A stretch of 64,000 nt of DNA from Leucocoprinus leucothites. Lineage: Eukaryota; Basidiomycota; Agaricomycetes; Agaricales; Agaricaceae. The stretch is taken from positions 1,488,001 through 1,552,000 of the forward strand of contig JAACJO010000007.1 of NCBI GenBank assembly GCA_013368445.1, given 5' to 3'. Both the position numbers and the translations under genes were made by a program. The notes beneath the pieces are model-generated. The model saw nothing but the letters and a program-made list of their open reading frames with translations, searched no databases and was not told the DNA's origin. Shown piece by piece: positions 49,898 to 62,484 of this stretch. Position 1 is the stretch's first letter. The number at the start of each line of letters is the position of its first letter.

Positions 49898-52800
49898 TTA
49901 GGCATCTTTGGGGAACCCAACAATCAATTACTTCATGGTGCACGACAAAAGCTGAAACCACGTACAATAGGAGGACCCAGACAGCAGAGTAGAAAGAGCT
50001 GCAAGTTGATCTTCATTGAAACGCTTTGAGTCCTCGTGCCAGGTATCTTGATGCGTTCTCTTGAAGTTGCTTGCGCATTTTCTCACCGTAGTCGAAATTG
50101 GAATCTACAAACATCAGTAAGATCGAGATTACTTGAGCTTTCCAGAGGAGACAAACCGGATCATAAGTATGCTCCGCCAGGACACCAGTTAGTAGTTCAG
50201 GTAGCCACTTTTCCACAGTATATGGGTAGCTCTCCACTAACGCGCATATACCCAAGATTGCAGCATGCCTCTGTCGAATTGCTGCGTTATAATTGGAATC
50301 GTCACGGCCCGGGATGTGGCTACTCTTCAGTAGTCGGATAAATCGATCCTGTTAAAATCGCCACGAGTCAGTGGGAAAACGTAGGAGGCGGGACGCCGCG
50401 GTGGTGAGAGGTGAATGCAAGCTTACTTTGAGCGTCAAAACGCTACGCCGCGGGGAAAGGCGGAGTATTCCAGAGAGAGTTCTAAAATGGTGGCGTGAGT
50501 CGTAGGAATCAAGAAAGTGGGCTGAGGGGATTCGAGTGGCCGAGGAATTACAATAAGCGGAAGAATAAGCCAAATATATGCCTGGACTGAATGAATAACC
50601 ACAGAGAGGATATTCTTCAGAGCCCGGGTGGCATAGAAGTCCAAAGGTTCATGAGGAAGGGTCTGGAGCATTGTGAAAGAAGATAGAGAAGGTATGGTCG
50701 TAACTACAGTGCCGAGTAAGAAGACTTACATAGCTGCCATTTCTCGCACTTCTACAACTTCATCGTCAAGACACCGACAGAGCACCTAATTGACCTAGAG
50801 TTAGTATTGGGCGAGAAAACATTTCCGCAAATCGGAAGTCCACCACGATGACGTCGCGAATCAACAGATTGTAAAACACCTACTTCTAGCATTTCAACGA
50901 TTTTGATCTCTGGAATCAAAGGAAGCTGTCGGAAATAAAATACTGTTTGCAGTTAGCACACTGAATTCTGCTTCGAAACCAGAAATTCTACACCCAATCG
51001 ATATCAAGGTATCGGAAGGGCAAGAGACGGGTCAGGGGAGAAGACTGGCTCTCATTGCCCGCACTGGCTCACGAAAGATACAAGATCGGAAGCAATCAGA
51101 TATCGCCACTGACCTTGCACAAGCGGCAAAGCTTTGAGCCGAACTTTCCATGACTGATTTTTGTTCAATTAAGCGAACCAAGTGGGTGGTTGATTTCAGA
51201 GATACTCACAGGAGAGTTCTGAATCGTGTGGAAGATCGCATCCAATATAGGACTGACTAACGGCACGGGAGGAGTTACGCCACACATCCGAACCAGTAGA
51301 CGGCTTGCCCTCGATGCAAGGTCATCATTATCGTTCACTTTAGAACGTTAGGACCAGGTTTTGGAGAGAGAAGGTACACTCACACTCTGTAAACCTGAAA
51401 ATTTCGGACTGACCAATACCTGAATCAGTTTGAGGAATGCGATCCACGTTGAAATCTCGCACCATCAAAGGTAGTATGTAATCAAAAGCCGAAATGGCAT
51501 GGAGATCATGGAGTGACTGATACAACCATTTGCATACAGTTGTTCCAACTCTAAATCGTGGAAGAAGAAAAGAAGAGAAGGCGATCAGTTCATGCCCTCA
51601 ACTGTAATATCACCTGACGCACCGGTCATATGTGGACTGGAAAGCCCGAACTCCGGAAGGACGTTCTTTGCGCCAAGCCTTGAAGCGATCAACTAATTGG
51701 AGCACCCGTGTTCTATGGTAGGTTCCCCTCATTCCCATTATGTCGTAATCCGCTGGGACAACCTGACATTCTCTGACAAAAGCCTCCGTCTCAGGATATG
51801 ATGGCTTGGGCTGCCACTGTACGGCGGCTTCTGTTAGGGTTAGACTGGTTGGACAAGGCGGGAAAACTTGCCTTTATATTCTCAGAGAACACCAATATAT
51901 CTCCAATGTATGCACGGACCTGAGAATTTGATAGCATATTAGTTGATAGGCGCACGATTTGGGAGTGAATCGACAGACGTCGTCATGTTCACTCGATATT
52001 TCGGCCCAGGACCGGTCTACCGCTTCATCAGTCCAAGGCATGAATTTGCGTCCCAGTTCTTCGTAGAAAGCCCTGTAAAGCGTGGCAACCTTGACAGCAT
52101 CAAATGCCATTTCTGCGTTGTAGTCAAGGGACCTGAAGGCACCGACGATGTAGTCGACCAGAGGCTGGATTCTTCGTGGATCACGATGGTAGAACATGTA
52201 CTAAATCGGAATCTGAGTCTTGGCAGACGTGGAACACGAAGCCATGCGGCGTACCTCAACAAACGATGACCAAATAGGTAACGTGTCTGTCTTGATATTT
52301 TGCGAGAAGATCTTCTTCATGTGAGGAGTGAACCAAGCCCACAAAGATTCCTGCTTCTTCGCGGGCCAGTGCTTCGAGCCTGGACTCATCTACATGAGAA
52401 AGCAATTCTTTCGAGAAGTGGAACACTATACCCCCTAGAATGCCCGCCAAGAATTCTGCCGCGGCACGCTGCTTATTTTGATCCTTGTCTATGATCAGTT
52501 TTTCTACAACAGGCTTGAAGACGTTGAAAGGTTTATCCTCCAGGAGCTGGACTATGGAATATTCAATCCATGGTGATCTTCCAATGCGATGGGATGAAAG
52601 AAACATACAGATTGACTTCACGCATGACACATTGTCTTGAATCATAGCGGTTTCATGATTTTCCTCGGAGTAGTACGTGGACACTTTCTCCCAGAACTTC
52701 TGATCAGTCGTAACCTCCGTTACGGCTGAAATCACTTCATGGCTCATTGGATCCCATGGGTGGAATGTAGATGCTGTTAAGTCTGGAAGCATGTATAACT

Positions 52801-55800
52801 TGACATTCTTTCCCCATGTGAGCCAACCTGGAGGGTCCTTATCATAAAATATACTTGAGGGGCAAAATGAGCCATGAAAACTCCTTCTAGTAAAAACATG
52901 CTCACGGCTCTTTGCTAGCAATTGAAAAATTTACTGGGATCTTGTAAGCCTTCAGGAAATCGGGAGTAGTTTGACGGCAAGGTTTCACAGAAGCCGAAAT
53001 GTTGAGGGGATTGAGATTTCGCATGAGTGCTAGGTCCTGGGGATCCTCAGAACAGGTCCGTAGTTTGAGGAATCGAACACTCTTCATGATGGCCCTCTGT
53101 GCATACTGCAAAAGTAGGTAAACAGACCAGCAGGCGCTCATCGTAAATGTAGACTTACGTATCGCTTAACAGGCGTAACCTATTAGTCAATATCCATCTT
53201 CCGAGAAGCATCAGAACTCACGATTGTAGGGTGATTGTCATGCGTTTTCTCAAGGAAATACTTCATTTGAGTACCTTGCAGTGGTACATCACGTCTCACG
53301 AGGGTCCGCAAACATCGGATAGCATAAATGGAGTATCGCCAGTGCAGCTTTCCTGAATCTGCAAGTCCTAAGACGTACGTTGTCTGTTAAGGGAAGTCAA
53401 TAGTTTTCCATAATGAACTGAGGTGAACTTACAATTGCTTGCACAACATCATCCGTCTTCTGAACCCGTCTGGTCCTCTGTTCGAGGCACCGGCAAACGA
53501 CTTCCCGGTCCTCTTCGGTAAAAACCAGAAGCATTTTCAGCTGTGCTAGTGCATCATCTACCCTCGGTTTTGCAACACTGAAAACAAGGTGACAAGGCTC
53601 AGTGAAACTGTTGAGGCCTGGTATCTCTTAGCATCAGAATGTGATCGTAGGTGGAGACAAAACGTACAGTTCTCGAATACCACTGCCGAGCAATTCTGTA
53701 ACGAAGGTTTCTCGTTGTGTTGGCAGCCAAAGAGATGTTGGATAGCCGTCAAAGCAAGGCTTGGTTCTGAAGAAGGTCTGAGGGTTGAACAATGGAGTCA
53801 AGGTACATGCACGGACCCGACAGCGCGTATTTTCCAAAGACTGGATAGTTAATCGTCCACAAAGCACCCTTCATCCTATCGTCATCTTCTCCTGGTTCGA
53901 GAGCCTTGAAAAGGACAGGCAAAGCACGGCGTCGAACACCGTCGTATATCTATGTTATTTTCATTAGCTTTGTTTTATGCTGCGATTGGTTCATATACAT
54001 ACATTGGCAATTGCCTCTAAAACTCCTTGTCCAGACCTACGGCATATCAGCGTTTGAGTTTGCCTCGCGATTGGAGATTGCGCACTGTCGGATGCTGGGA
54101 TAATGCCAGACAGACCACTCGACAAGATCGTCGATCAGACTGTCTTCCAAGGGACCGCGGCAACGCTCAATTGAGTTCCATCTGAGACGAGTAGAGGCAT
54201 AGTATCTATGGTGGAAATCAAGCTGAGCTGTTATCGAAAAGGGGTTGCCACTTGCCTAGCCCTCCTGACATAAACCGCCCGAGGCCATGTCTTTTGCCCA
54301 ATGTATAATCGTGCGATATTCTTCTCAGATGTGTAACTCTCGCCATTGACTTGTGAGCTGAAAGGTAAATGAGACATATGCGACCTTATGAAGAGGTTAT
54401 GAAGCATCACCTGTCCCGGCTGTCCGCATACTCGATGAAGTATGTTCGCATGGACCGCACCTGAATGACTATGAACAATCGCTCACCCACCATCAAATAT
54501 ACAGAACTCACTAGCATTTGAACAGCGTCGACCGTATTTTCTTCACCCTGCTGCCGTAAGGAAACCGACGCGACATGTAGGAACTGACCAAACCGCTTGC
54601 GGAGATTCGTGATAAATACATAATCGGGATTTGAAGCATCGGTAAGGCAGAAGCCAGAGTTTATGGGGTCGACATGAGCGATCATTTCCGGGATCTCGTC
54701 ACTGAGCAACATTTGAGTCGTGTTAAACCCAGCGAGCAAACACACTCACAGAATATCGCTGGTGTTGATAAGGTCTGCATAGTAGCCCTGAGGTATTCTC
54801 TCCTCGCATAAGGTTGGAATGCCAGCGAACGCGTTGCGGATGAATGTCAGGTATCTATCATCATTAGCTAGGCAATAACAAGAGAAACGAAGTCAGCGTA
54901 CCTGCAAAAGTCGTTCCTCCAGTTCGCATCTCTCGGTACGCCTACAAGGATGCACGCTGAGGACACTACAAATAGCTTCAAACGGTAAAGGACGAACTGG
55001 GTCTCAGCAGCCCTTCTAAGAGGTCGAGAGTAGGCTCCACTAGCTCTTGGAAAATCTGTAGCGCAAATTGGATTTCGTCCTCGGAGGGTACGTGCCAGGA
55101 TATCTAATAGAACGGATTGAGATACACCGTGTAAAAGGAATATACTCGCACTCACCTTAACCTCGTCGGGAGAGTAGCGTTTACCCCAGTAGCGATGATG
55201 GTTTTCGCGAAACTCTACATAGTTTACTAGTCAATGCGGGACATGGCTGAAACTCAAGACGGATACTGACCTTGGCTAGTCCACTCTTCAGGATTCACAA
55301 ACTTGTTCTCCAGAGGATAGGTGTGAGTCAGAGTAAGTAAAAGGCTTGATAACAGTTTTCCCGTCCAGGAATAGCCCCGCTTTGAGAAGGTTTTATCCCT
55401 GAGAAAACGAAGCAGAGAGATAAACTCGTCTTTGTACTTCAGAACCTAGAGAAAGATGCTGTAAGCGAGGGCTTGCCAAGGCATGGAAAGCAAGTCATAC
55501 CGCCCGTCCATCACTACGAGACAAATGGTATGAGACTAACTGCAGCTCGGATGACTGGAAAAAGGGACGCACTTATAGACAGCCCCTCGCAAAATGGCGA
55601 GGTTCCAGTGTAGAGTCGCATCAGATGGCAGTGGACGGGATGCCGAAGTCGTTCTCAGGGAACTAGCTCCATTTTCGAGCTCGACTCTGATGTTCGCCGC
55701 GCAGAAAGGGAAAAATTTGGCCAGTGTTTTTACAGGATTAGCATTAGCGACACACTCCACCAGTTGGTGGATTGCCCGAACGGCATTAGTGCGCACGTTG

Positions 55801-58715
55801 GTGCTGGCGTAATCGTAAACCATATTGAGCACCATATCAAAAAGAGGTTCAGATAGGTGCACGCATATTTGGCTGCATGCACCCGCGACAGCATCGACAA
55901 CTTGTACTGTGATGGTTTAGTATTTTGTCGTGAATGAAGAGATGATAACAATACCTTCCGTTGCGCCTCCACTCGATCCATTAGGACCCTCCTCGGGTAA
56001 GTTTTCCAACAGCTGGATCACACGCCGTATAAAGCTCGCCACCCAATCTGGGAAGTCTCCCGTAGAATCCTGATGATAGGAGGCACATGAGCAAAAAGGG
56101 GTGAACCGAAACTTTGGGGAAATCTCGCCTTTAACAGGGCATCTTCTTCTTCCGTCGTGAGCTTCGGTATCAGATCTGCATATGCGTCAACGTCGCCAAA
56201 AGATAGAGAAGGTAACGTAAGATGAGTCTCCGGTGGAAGGGTAGGTTCAACATCGCTTTGTGGTACAGTATCACCGAAACTGGTGAGATCTCCGATTGTG
56301 ATATACTGTGAAATCTCAACTAGGAATGACGTGGTACACAACTAGACCATTCTAAAGTGAGCAAGCCGTTATATGATTAGCACTAGATATACCGTTTTGG
56401 ATGGATCATTCTGAACAACTGTGTAAGTAAGACAACAAACCAAGTCAATCACAACAAACGTACGAGATCGATTCCTGGGATTAGTAGTTGGAGTATAGGT
56501 ACCAGATGCTTTGCTCCGGCGTAATGAACTTGGCGAGAAACAATTGCTGGCGCTATGGCACCCAAAGCTTTGATGACTGCGAGCGTGCGATGGGTCTAGA
56601 TTATTGGTTAGGCACAATCCTATGAGAGTAAGTATCAACCGACCTCTGTCAGAGCTTCTAGAGAGGGCACCGCTCGTTCCAGAATAGGTTCGAGGATAAG
56701 ATCAGGCTCCATTATGCACATTGACTTTAGACACCCTTGAATATTGCTCACGACTGTCGAGTCCTGCGAGAACATAGCCAGTAGCGCTACAGTCCGCATG
56801 GACTTGACGAGCTCTCGCTTCATTTGTTTCGTTAATCTCCGATTCTGAAAGAGGTTTGTTAGATCTAGCGCCCCATGATTCAAATTCACGTACCATGGGC
56901 GTTTTACAGTCCGGCTTTTGTTCCTCAAACCAACCTGTAAACCTCTGAGTTGATATGCCAAATTGAAAGCAAAAGACAAACGTTTGTTGAATTCAGATGC
57001 AATGCACTTTATGAAAGCACTCAGCTGGCCTAGGCATCAGAAATCAAGAATCTAAAATTTGAACATTAGGCTCACATCTTGGGTCCAAGTACCAGAGTTT
57101 GAAGGATGGAAAAAACTCTCAATCGAAGCAATTAGTCTGGCGAAGGAGTCAAGTGCCTTCGACCCAGCGAGATACGTCTTCTGTGGGACGTATGTCCTTT
57201 TGTGAAGGGGGGAGGAGAGATAATCTCCAAGGTTGGTGTTGTTCTGCGGTAGCGGTGTGGACATTCCTGAAGGGAGCGGGGAGAACATTGGGGTAGGGGC
57301 ATTGGACGCTGGAACTGGAATGCCATCAGGAGCCATCGAGTGCACGATGATCTTTGCTAGCGAAACTATACACGATGCAATCAATACGTTTAGTAGTGAT
57401 AACTTAGAGACAAACATACCGATACGCCACTGAGGCTTTGGGAGCCTTCCAATCTCAAAGCTAGCGTTGCTGTCCGCAGACGGACCAGTGGTAAGCGATC
57501 CACCGTCAGCAAGGGATATTTCTGGCAGTTATTTAGCAGTGGCACATAGAGAAAATCAAGGTTGCTCACCCATCGATACCAGGCATTTGCACATAATCAC
57601 ATTCCACTCATGCTCAGAAAATATACCTACGTCCTTGTACAAGCCAGGCCAATATGATTCATCTCTCTGACTACTAGTTTTGGACCACTTGGGTCTCGTT
57701 TCGCCCTCTGAGATCACATCATCGGGAATTTGTGTAATTTTCCTCGGGTCGCTGACCTCAGGAACAACATGCATCTCTGATAGTTTCGCGAGAAAGTGCA
57801 ACATCCGTTCATCATACTTGTATGAGTTCATGGACTCCCACACACGGAGTAACATTGGAAGGTAAGTTTGAGGGTGGGAAAGAGGTAAAAAGGTCATGAG
57901 GTAGTAATGAGAAGACAAGACGCTCTGTCAGAACCAGAAGTTAGAGCGGAACAGGATATCAGAAGGATCTGCACTTACATCCAAGCTGGTTCCATCAATC
58001 AAAGGTACGAATGTAGAGAGCATGTCATTTATAGCAGCAGGGTGAAAGAATTTGCGGGCATTGTCAGCAATATAGCCCATGCACCACGAAAGTTGACTGG
58101 GTATTCCAGTGAGCGGACTGCTACGAAATATTCCAGGTCAACACGTACGTGAACTCAAATTGCCTTCGAGTAAGGAATAGATCTTGGCTGAGGATTTCGT
58201 AGATCGGCTTCCATGGCAATCTCATATCTTCTACGGTCAAGAGCTTCTTCGATTTCGTCAAGAGCCGGAAGCCATCAGCACTACTAGCCACAACTTGCAT
58301 CGATATCCCAGGAACAATACTAAGCTCGAAGTACAGTCTCGCAAGCTTTATTCGCTTGTCTTTAGGAATGGGGTACTTGAGTGTAAGCCAACTTAAAAAG
58401 CGTCAGTCTTGCATCCGAAGAAGGAATAAATGTCACGAACAACGCTAGCATAGTGTCCCACTGTTGGAATCCTACGTCATAATCCTGGGCCTCGACGGCT
58501 TGACAAATTCTTTTTATGATGAAGTCAAGCGTCTGTTGCATTTGTGACTCGGGCTCAATGGAATATGGTAGCAGACGCGCCAGGTTCTTCAATTTCTCCA
58601 ATTCCTTGTCGACTCCAGTGGGTTCGACACGGTCGGGTGGAGTTATCGTGTTGCAATGCTGAGAATTCGAAGATACACCATTGATATGAAGCGCGCCAAT
58701 ATCTGGTAGAGCCAT
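49898..58715 (-). CDS. Proteasome activator Blm10/PA200 (PSME4), copy 2
   Basis: This is a second complete gene for the 20S-proteasome cap. From the ATG at 58715 it reads MALPDIGALHINGVSSNS, LLPYSIEPESQMQQTLDFII and WLTLKYPIPKDKRIKLARLY, then MRLPWKPIYEILSQDLFLTR. The middle includes SFFHPSNSGTWTQD, FDMVLNMVYDYASTNVRTNA, HVPSEDEIQFALQIFQELVE, DGVRRRALPVLFKALEPGED and DQNKQRAAAEFLAGILGGSK. The C-terminal domain reads RTLSGILRLSPRRSVLTLK, ILGICALVESYPYTVEKWLP and DPIPISTTVRKCASNFKR, ending GSSYYA across the last intron (49906-49965). One intron (56070-56128) appears to be GC-AG. Another (50482-50729) is 248 nt, far longer than the rest. No disabling break was found. It is clearly homologous to copy 1 throughout but well diverged. 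Confidence 0.92.
49906..49965 (-). other. Last intron of BLM10 copy 2, splitting the HbYX motif
   Basis: The 60-nt intron (gtacgt...caaag) interrupts the second Tyr codon after its first base, exactly as in copy 1. The last coding exon is 8 nt: two bases of Tyr, GCC and TAA. Retention adds 12 unrelated residues and a stop. Confidence 0.75.
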
Positions 58716-59051
58716 AGCTCTCAGAAATAGCTGCCAGCAAGAATGAGAGGATTCGAAAACAAATTGATTCAGAAACACATACCGCAAGATTTAGAACTTA
58801 AGCTAGAAATTTACGAGCTGTATGGTTACGTCCAACAGTGTAGAAGAGATGTTAGATGTAATAGTGTGTAGATGTGAGCAAGATGTAATAGATGGATGAG
58901 ATAAAGGCTGTGGTTTCAAGGCAAGAACGGTAGCGGTGATGACAAAAGCGCCTAAGTGGCCACGCGTAGAAAAGAGTGGAGTGATCCAAGCTACACCCGA
59001 TTAAGACATTTTCAAAGCGATAGAGTATTATACAACATGCAGAAAATCTAT
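58716..59051. promoter_or_regulatory. Promoter region of BLM10 copy 2
   Basis: The 336 bp upstream of the copy 2 start contain two copies of AGATGTAATAG about 27 bp apart (near 58853 and 58880). No coding frame is seen. There is no CACGTG here, unlike the copy 1 promoter. Confidence 0.4.
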
Positions 59052-60076
59052 TTACTGTCCTCCCACAGTCGTTACTGCTACGTCCTGTAATTCCTTTACA
59101 GCCCGTTCTCGAACGACATCCCACACAGTATTCCGCTGAGCGCGGATACCTCCCAAACCCTCCCTAATTTCCTGGAGGCGCTCAACATATTCCCGACCAT
59201 TATCCTGCAATTCTCGGAGAAGGAGGATAGACTTCTGCAAACTTTCGAGTTGCGTCTCTGGTTGGCTGAAGTGTGATTCATGAGCGGCGGGATCGCCCAC
59301 GTTGTTTATGAATATTTTATGTGTTGTTGGTGTGAGGTCTGGGGCACGATTAATTCTCTTCATATGATCATCTTGCTCCCCCGCATTCTCGTCCTCATCC
59401 TCCATTTTTGTAATCACTTCGGTCCCATTTTCTTTCTGGTCAGGATCTTCGCTCATGACCTGCCAAAGCCTACCCAATGCGTGCCGGAGTGTAGCCTCGC
59501 CCTCGATGAGACCATTAGTCGCGTGCTCAAGCTCATCGAGTAGTTTTGAGCGAAACGTGAATGTGACAGATTTGTCAAGAACGAAGGAAGAATAACTGAG
59601 GTGCACAGATGTAGGAGGAGGATAGGGTGATGTCAACGGTGGGGAAGGGGAGCGCGATAGGTGGGGCAGCGTTGGCGGAGACGGTGATCGTCGTTCTTGT
59701 GGAAGGAGCATCTTTAAACGTTTCCGAGCACGCTCTTCTGCCTGCGCATGTTGGATTGGCGCTTCAAACGAGGACAGGAATAAAACTCACCTCCCAGTCC
59801 TCCATACCAGGGCCCCAGGGCGTGATCTTGCCTCTTCTCACCCACCGCGCCCCCTTGGCAGTCTTGCAGCCCCAATTTCCAGTCTTAGAGCCACTGAGAT
59901 CTTCTTCATCCGAGTCATGCCCATGTGAGGGATAATACCACATATTGTGATCACTCAGAGGAACGGAGGGTAGGTCATCCATCCTGCTTCCTGGTCAGCC
60001 TGACAAAGAGTGAAGACAGTGCGGCTACATACTCATGACCGTCCAACTGGCCATATCGTCGTTTATGGTTGCTCAT
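59052..60076 (-). CDS. Conserved-looking fungal nuclear-type protein, possibly Rxt2-like
   Basis: From the ATG at 60076 a short exon MSNHKRRYGQLDGHE joins MDDLPSVPLSDHNMWYYPSH in frame. An Asp/Glu-rich stretch follows, and then a compact block with CKTAKGARWVRRGKITPWGP and GMEDWE. After an intron comes AEERARKRLKMLLPQERRS with a Ser/Pro-rich segment. The C-terminal half is helical and probably coiled-coil: KLLDELEHATNGLIEGEATL, ALGRLWQVMS, LESLQKSILLLRELQDNGRE and YVERLQEIREGL. The layout (ARWVxxGK block, basic helix, coiled coil) reminds me of Rxt2 of the Rpd3L histone deacetylase complex, but I cannot confirm it. The reading frame and intron phases support a real gene of about 300 residues. 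An alternative start is 59982. Confidence 0.55.
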
Positions 60077-60978
60077 TCCTTGTGATACGATATAACAAGA
60101 CAGCTGGTGAGGTTTTGGAGGGAGAGAGAAGGTAACAATATAAGAAACGTTGACGGAGACGGTGGACTCCAATTCGGGCGTCGGCAATTTCCGACAGGCT
60201 GATCTCGTCCCTGATTCCAGAATAGCACCACCTAAGTGGTTATCTGTCGTTACTTCACACCCACCCAAACACATCTTTGATTTTAATGGACACACTCTAC
60301 AAACGCACCACAGGGACGGTTCCGTGCGCCAGTAGCTTGTTTCCATAATGCATCAACCAGAGTTCTTTCGACCTATGCTTAACTGTCGCCCGACGAAGCA
60401 CCCCCGGGCCTCAACTCATTTAACCTAACTAGCTTCAAGGCAGGAAATAGCTGTCCCTTCCCTCACCTGCTCTCGTGATGATTACCATCCGAGTCATGAA
60501 AAGAATTGCAGTTATCCAAGACTGAAAGGTCATGAACATTCATCTGCTCATTATACCAACATGGTACTATGTGAAACTTGCTACGTGGACAAGTACATTT
60601 CGATGCAGTCGGCTGACTCCCATCGGCCAGATACATGCTTTAAGCCAGCAGCCGCTCGTGTTCCCTGAATCCAGTCTCTTTGATGACCCAACCTGATTAT
60701 TGGCGCTTCTCGGAAGTCTTTTAAGAATGGCATCTTCTGGCGTTTTCATTTCGCGCGCTCGTTTACAAACTACAGCTTCGACTCATTCTTGATATCATGA
60801 TGAACGAACGACAAGTTACATTTCGGCTGGCTAGAGCCTACCATAATGAACAGGTATATCTATGGTTATAAATAACAGCTATATCAGAATTTCGAAATAT
60901 GGCGTCTCTTCCGCCTTTAAGCCACAAAATTGTTGGTATATCGACAATCCACCGGTCGTGATTCGCCAAGAGCTACTT
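60077..60978. other. 0.9 kb gap, nothing recognised
   Basis: Short random frames only lie between the nuclear-type protein and biotin synthase. The 3' UTR of biotin synthase and the promoter of the former gene must lie here. Confidence 0.45.
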
Positions 60979-62484
60979 TTAGAGGCTGGCGGAAGTTCCT
61001 GTGGCCTCTGAAGACCTTGAGCTATGCTCAAGTTTCTTGCCTTCCTTTCTCGCGACGTTCGGTTGCTCGAAGCTCGCCATGCCTTCAAGGCCCCATCGGC
61101 CCATCAAGGCCTTATCCTATCCCCAGGAGTGAGTATAGTCTTCTGCGATTGATCAAAGAAGCCTGACCTCGTCCCATGGTGCACAAGGGGTGGTCAACAT
61201 CTGTTCACCAGTGAAGACAGCATTGGCACCAGCCATGAAACACAAAGCCTGCTCGGCCTCAGAGAGCGTGTTTCGTCCAGCAGCAAGGCGAATGATGGTC
61301 GTCGGCAGCACTATACGGGCCGTTGCGATGGTACGGACGAGGGTGGTATGGGGCACACGCTAGGTATACTGTCAACTTCGAGAATCACGAGAATCGGTGT
61401 GCTTGTAGATGGTGGCTGACCTCATTGCCCTCTAGTGGCGTTCCAGGAATAGGAACAAGTGCATTGACGGGGAATGACTCCGGATGTTCCGGCATGCTGT
61501 ACGCCGCAATGTGAATGTTCATCTCTTTCAGGGAAAAAAGAAGAGATCTAAACTTACCAGGAGACTTCCCAGATCAGACCAACGCGGTCGGCGTCGGTTT
61601 CCCCGAGTCCCAGAATTCCTCCAGAACAAACGCTGATGCCAGCTTCACGAACCGCATTGATAGTCTCCAGTCTGTCGTCGTACGAGCGGGTAGTAATTAC
61701 CTACACGCCTCGAATCAGAGTTCAATTGAAACGATTACGCTTAATTGCCCACCTGTGGGTAGAATTCTCGGGAGGTATCCAAGTTGTGGTTGTAAGCAGT
61801 CAAGCCACTATCACAAAGATCAGGTGGTGGAACTAGTTCGGACAGATGGACGTACGCCTCTTTCAGCTGCCTTGCCTGTTCCGGGCTCAACATTCCCAAT
61901 GTGGTGCATACTTCCATTCCCATCCCCCGAACCTCCCGAACCATCTCCAGGATCCTCTCAAATCCACGCTTGCGGCCAGAGAGGTCCCTCCAAGCAGCAC
62001 CCATGCAGAATCTAGTGCTGCCATTCTCCTTGGCTTTACGTGCAGCTTCTATGACAGGGTCAACCTCCAATAGCTTCGAAGCCTTGGTCGGTGTTGAGTA
62101 TCTTGATGATTGAGAGCAATAGGAACCTAATGTGGTTGAGCAGAATTTTCAACAAGCTGAAGAGGGACCTACAATCTTCACTGCATCCCCCAGCTAAAAT
62201 GAACAGTTTTTAGTTCGATCTTTCTAGTTCTGGTAGAGGAGTAACTTACTTTTAATGTTCATGAGCGTGCAGAGCTGGATTTTGCTTGGATCATGATGTT
62301 GACGATGAACAGAGGCAGCACGAAAGACAAGGTCCATTAGTGGGCCGTCATAAATCTCTTTAATTTCCTTCCGCTTCCAGTTGTGTCGGGTAGCTTTGGC
62401 GACATGTTCAGAAGGTGCCGACGCATGAGTAGCTAGAGTCCGGCGGAACTGGACACCGGCTGCTCGCGTAGATAACGACAACAT
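60979..62484 (-). CDS. BIO2: Biotin synthase, mitochondrial
   Basis: BIO2 is a radical-SAM enzyme that inserts sulfur into dethiobiotin, the last step of biotin synthesis. The start at 62484 gives [20 protein letters not shown], a mitochondrial presequence. [20 protein letters not shown] precedes the radical-SAM cluster. The cluster is assembled across two introns as [20 protein letters not shown], giving Cys-x3-Cys-x2-Cys. [33 protein letters not shown] and [16 protein letters not shown] follow. [14 protein letters not shown] and [14 protein letters not shown] lead to [13 protein letters not shown] with the Arg of the second FeS cluster, and then [17 protein letters not shown]. The end is [20 protein letters not shown] and a Ser-rich tail. 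All cluster ligands are present, so the strain probably makes its own biotin from dethiobiotin. Confidence 0.94.

Noticed and set aside
50435..50671. 78-codon minus-strand frame inside Blm10 copy 2
   Set aside because: It lies within the 248-nt intron and adjacent exon; the Blm10 frame continues only if this stretch is removed.
61515..62015. 166-codon plus-strand frame opposite biotin synthase
   Set aside because: Shadow of the BIO2 exons; the minus-strand frame carries the conserved motifs.
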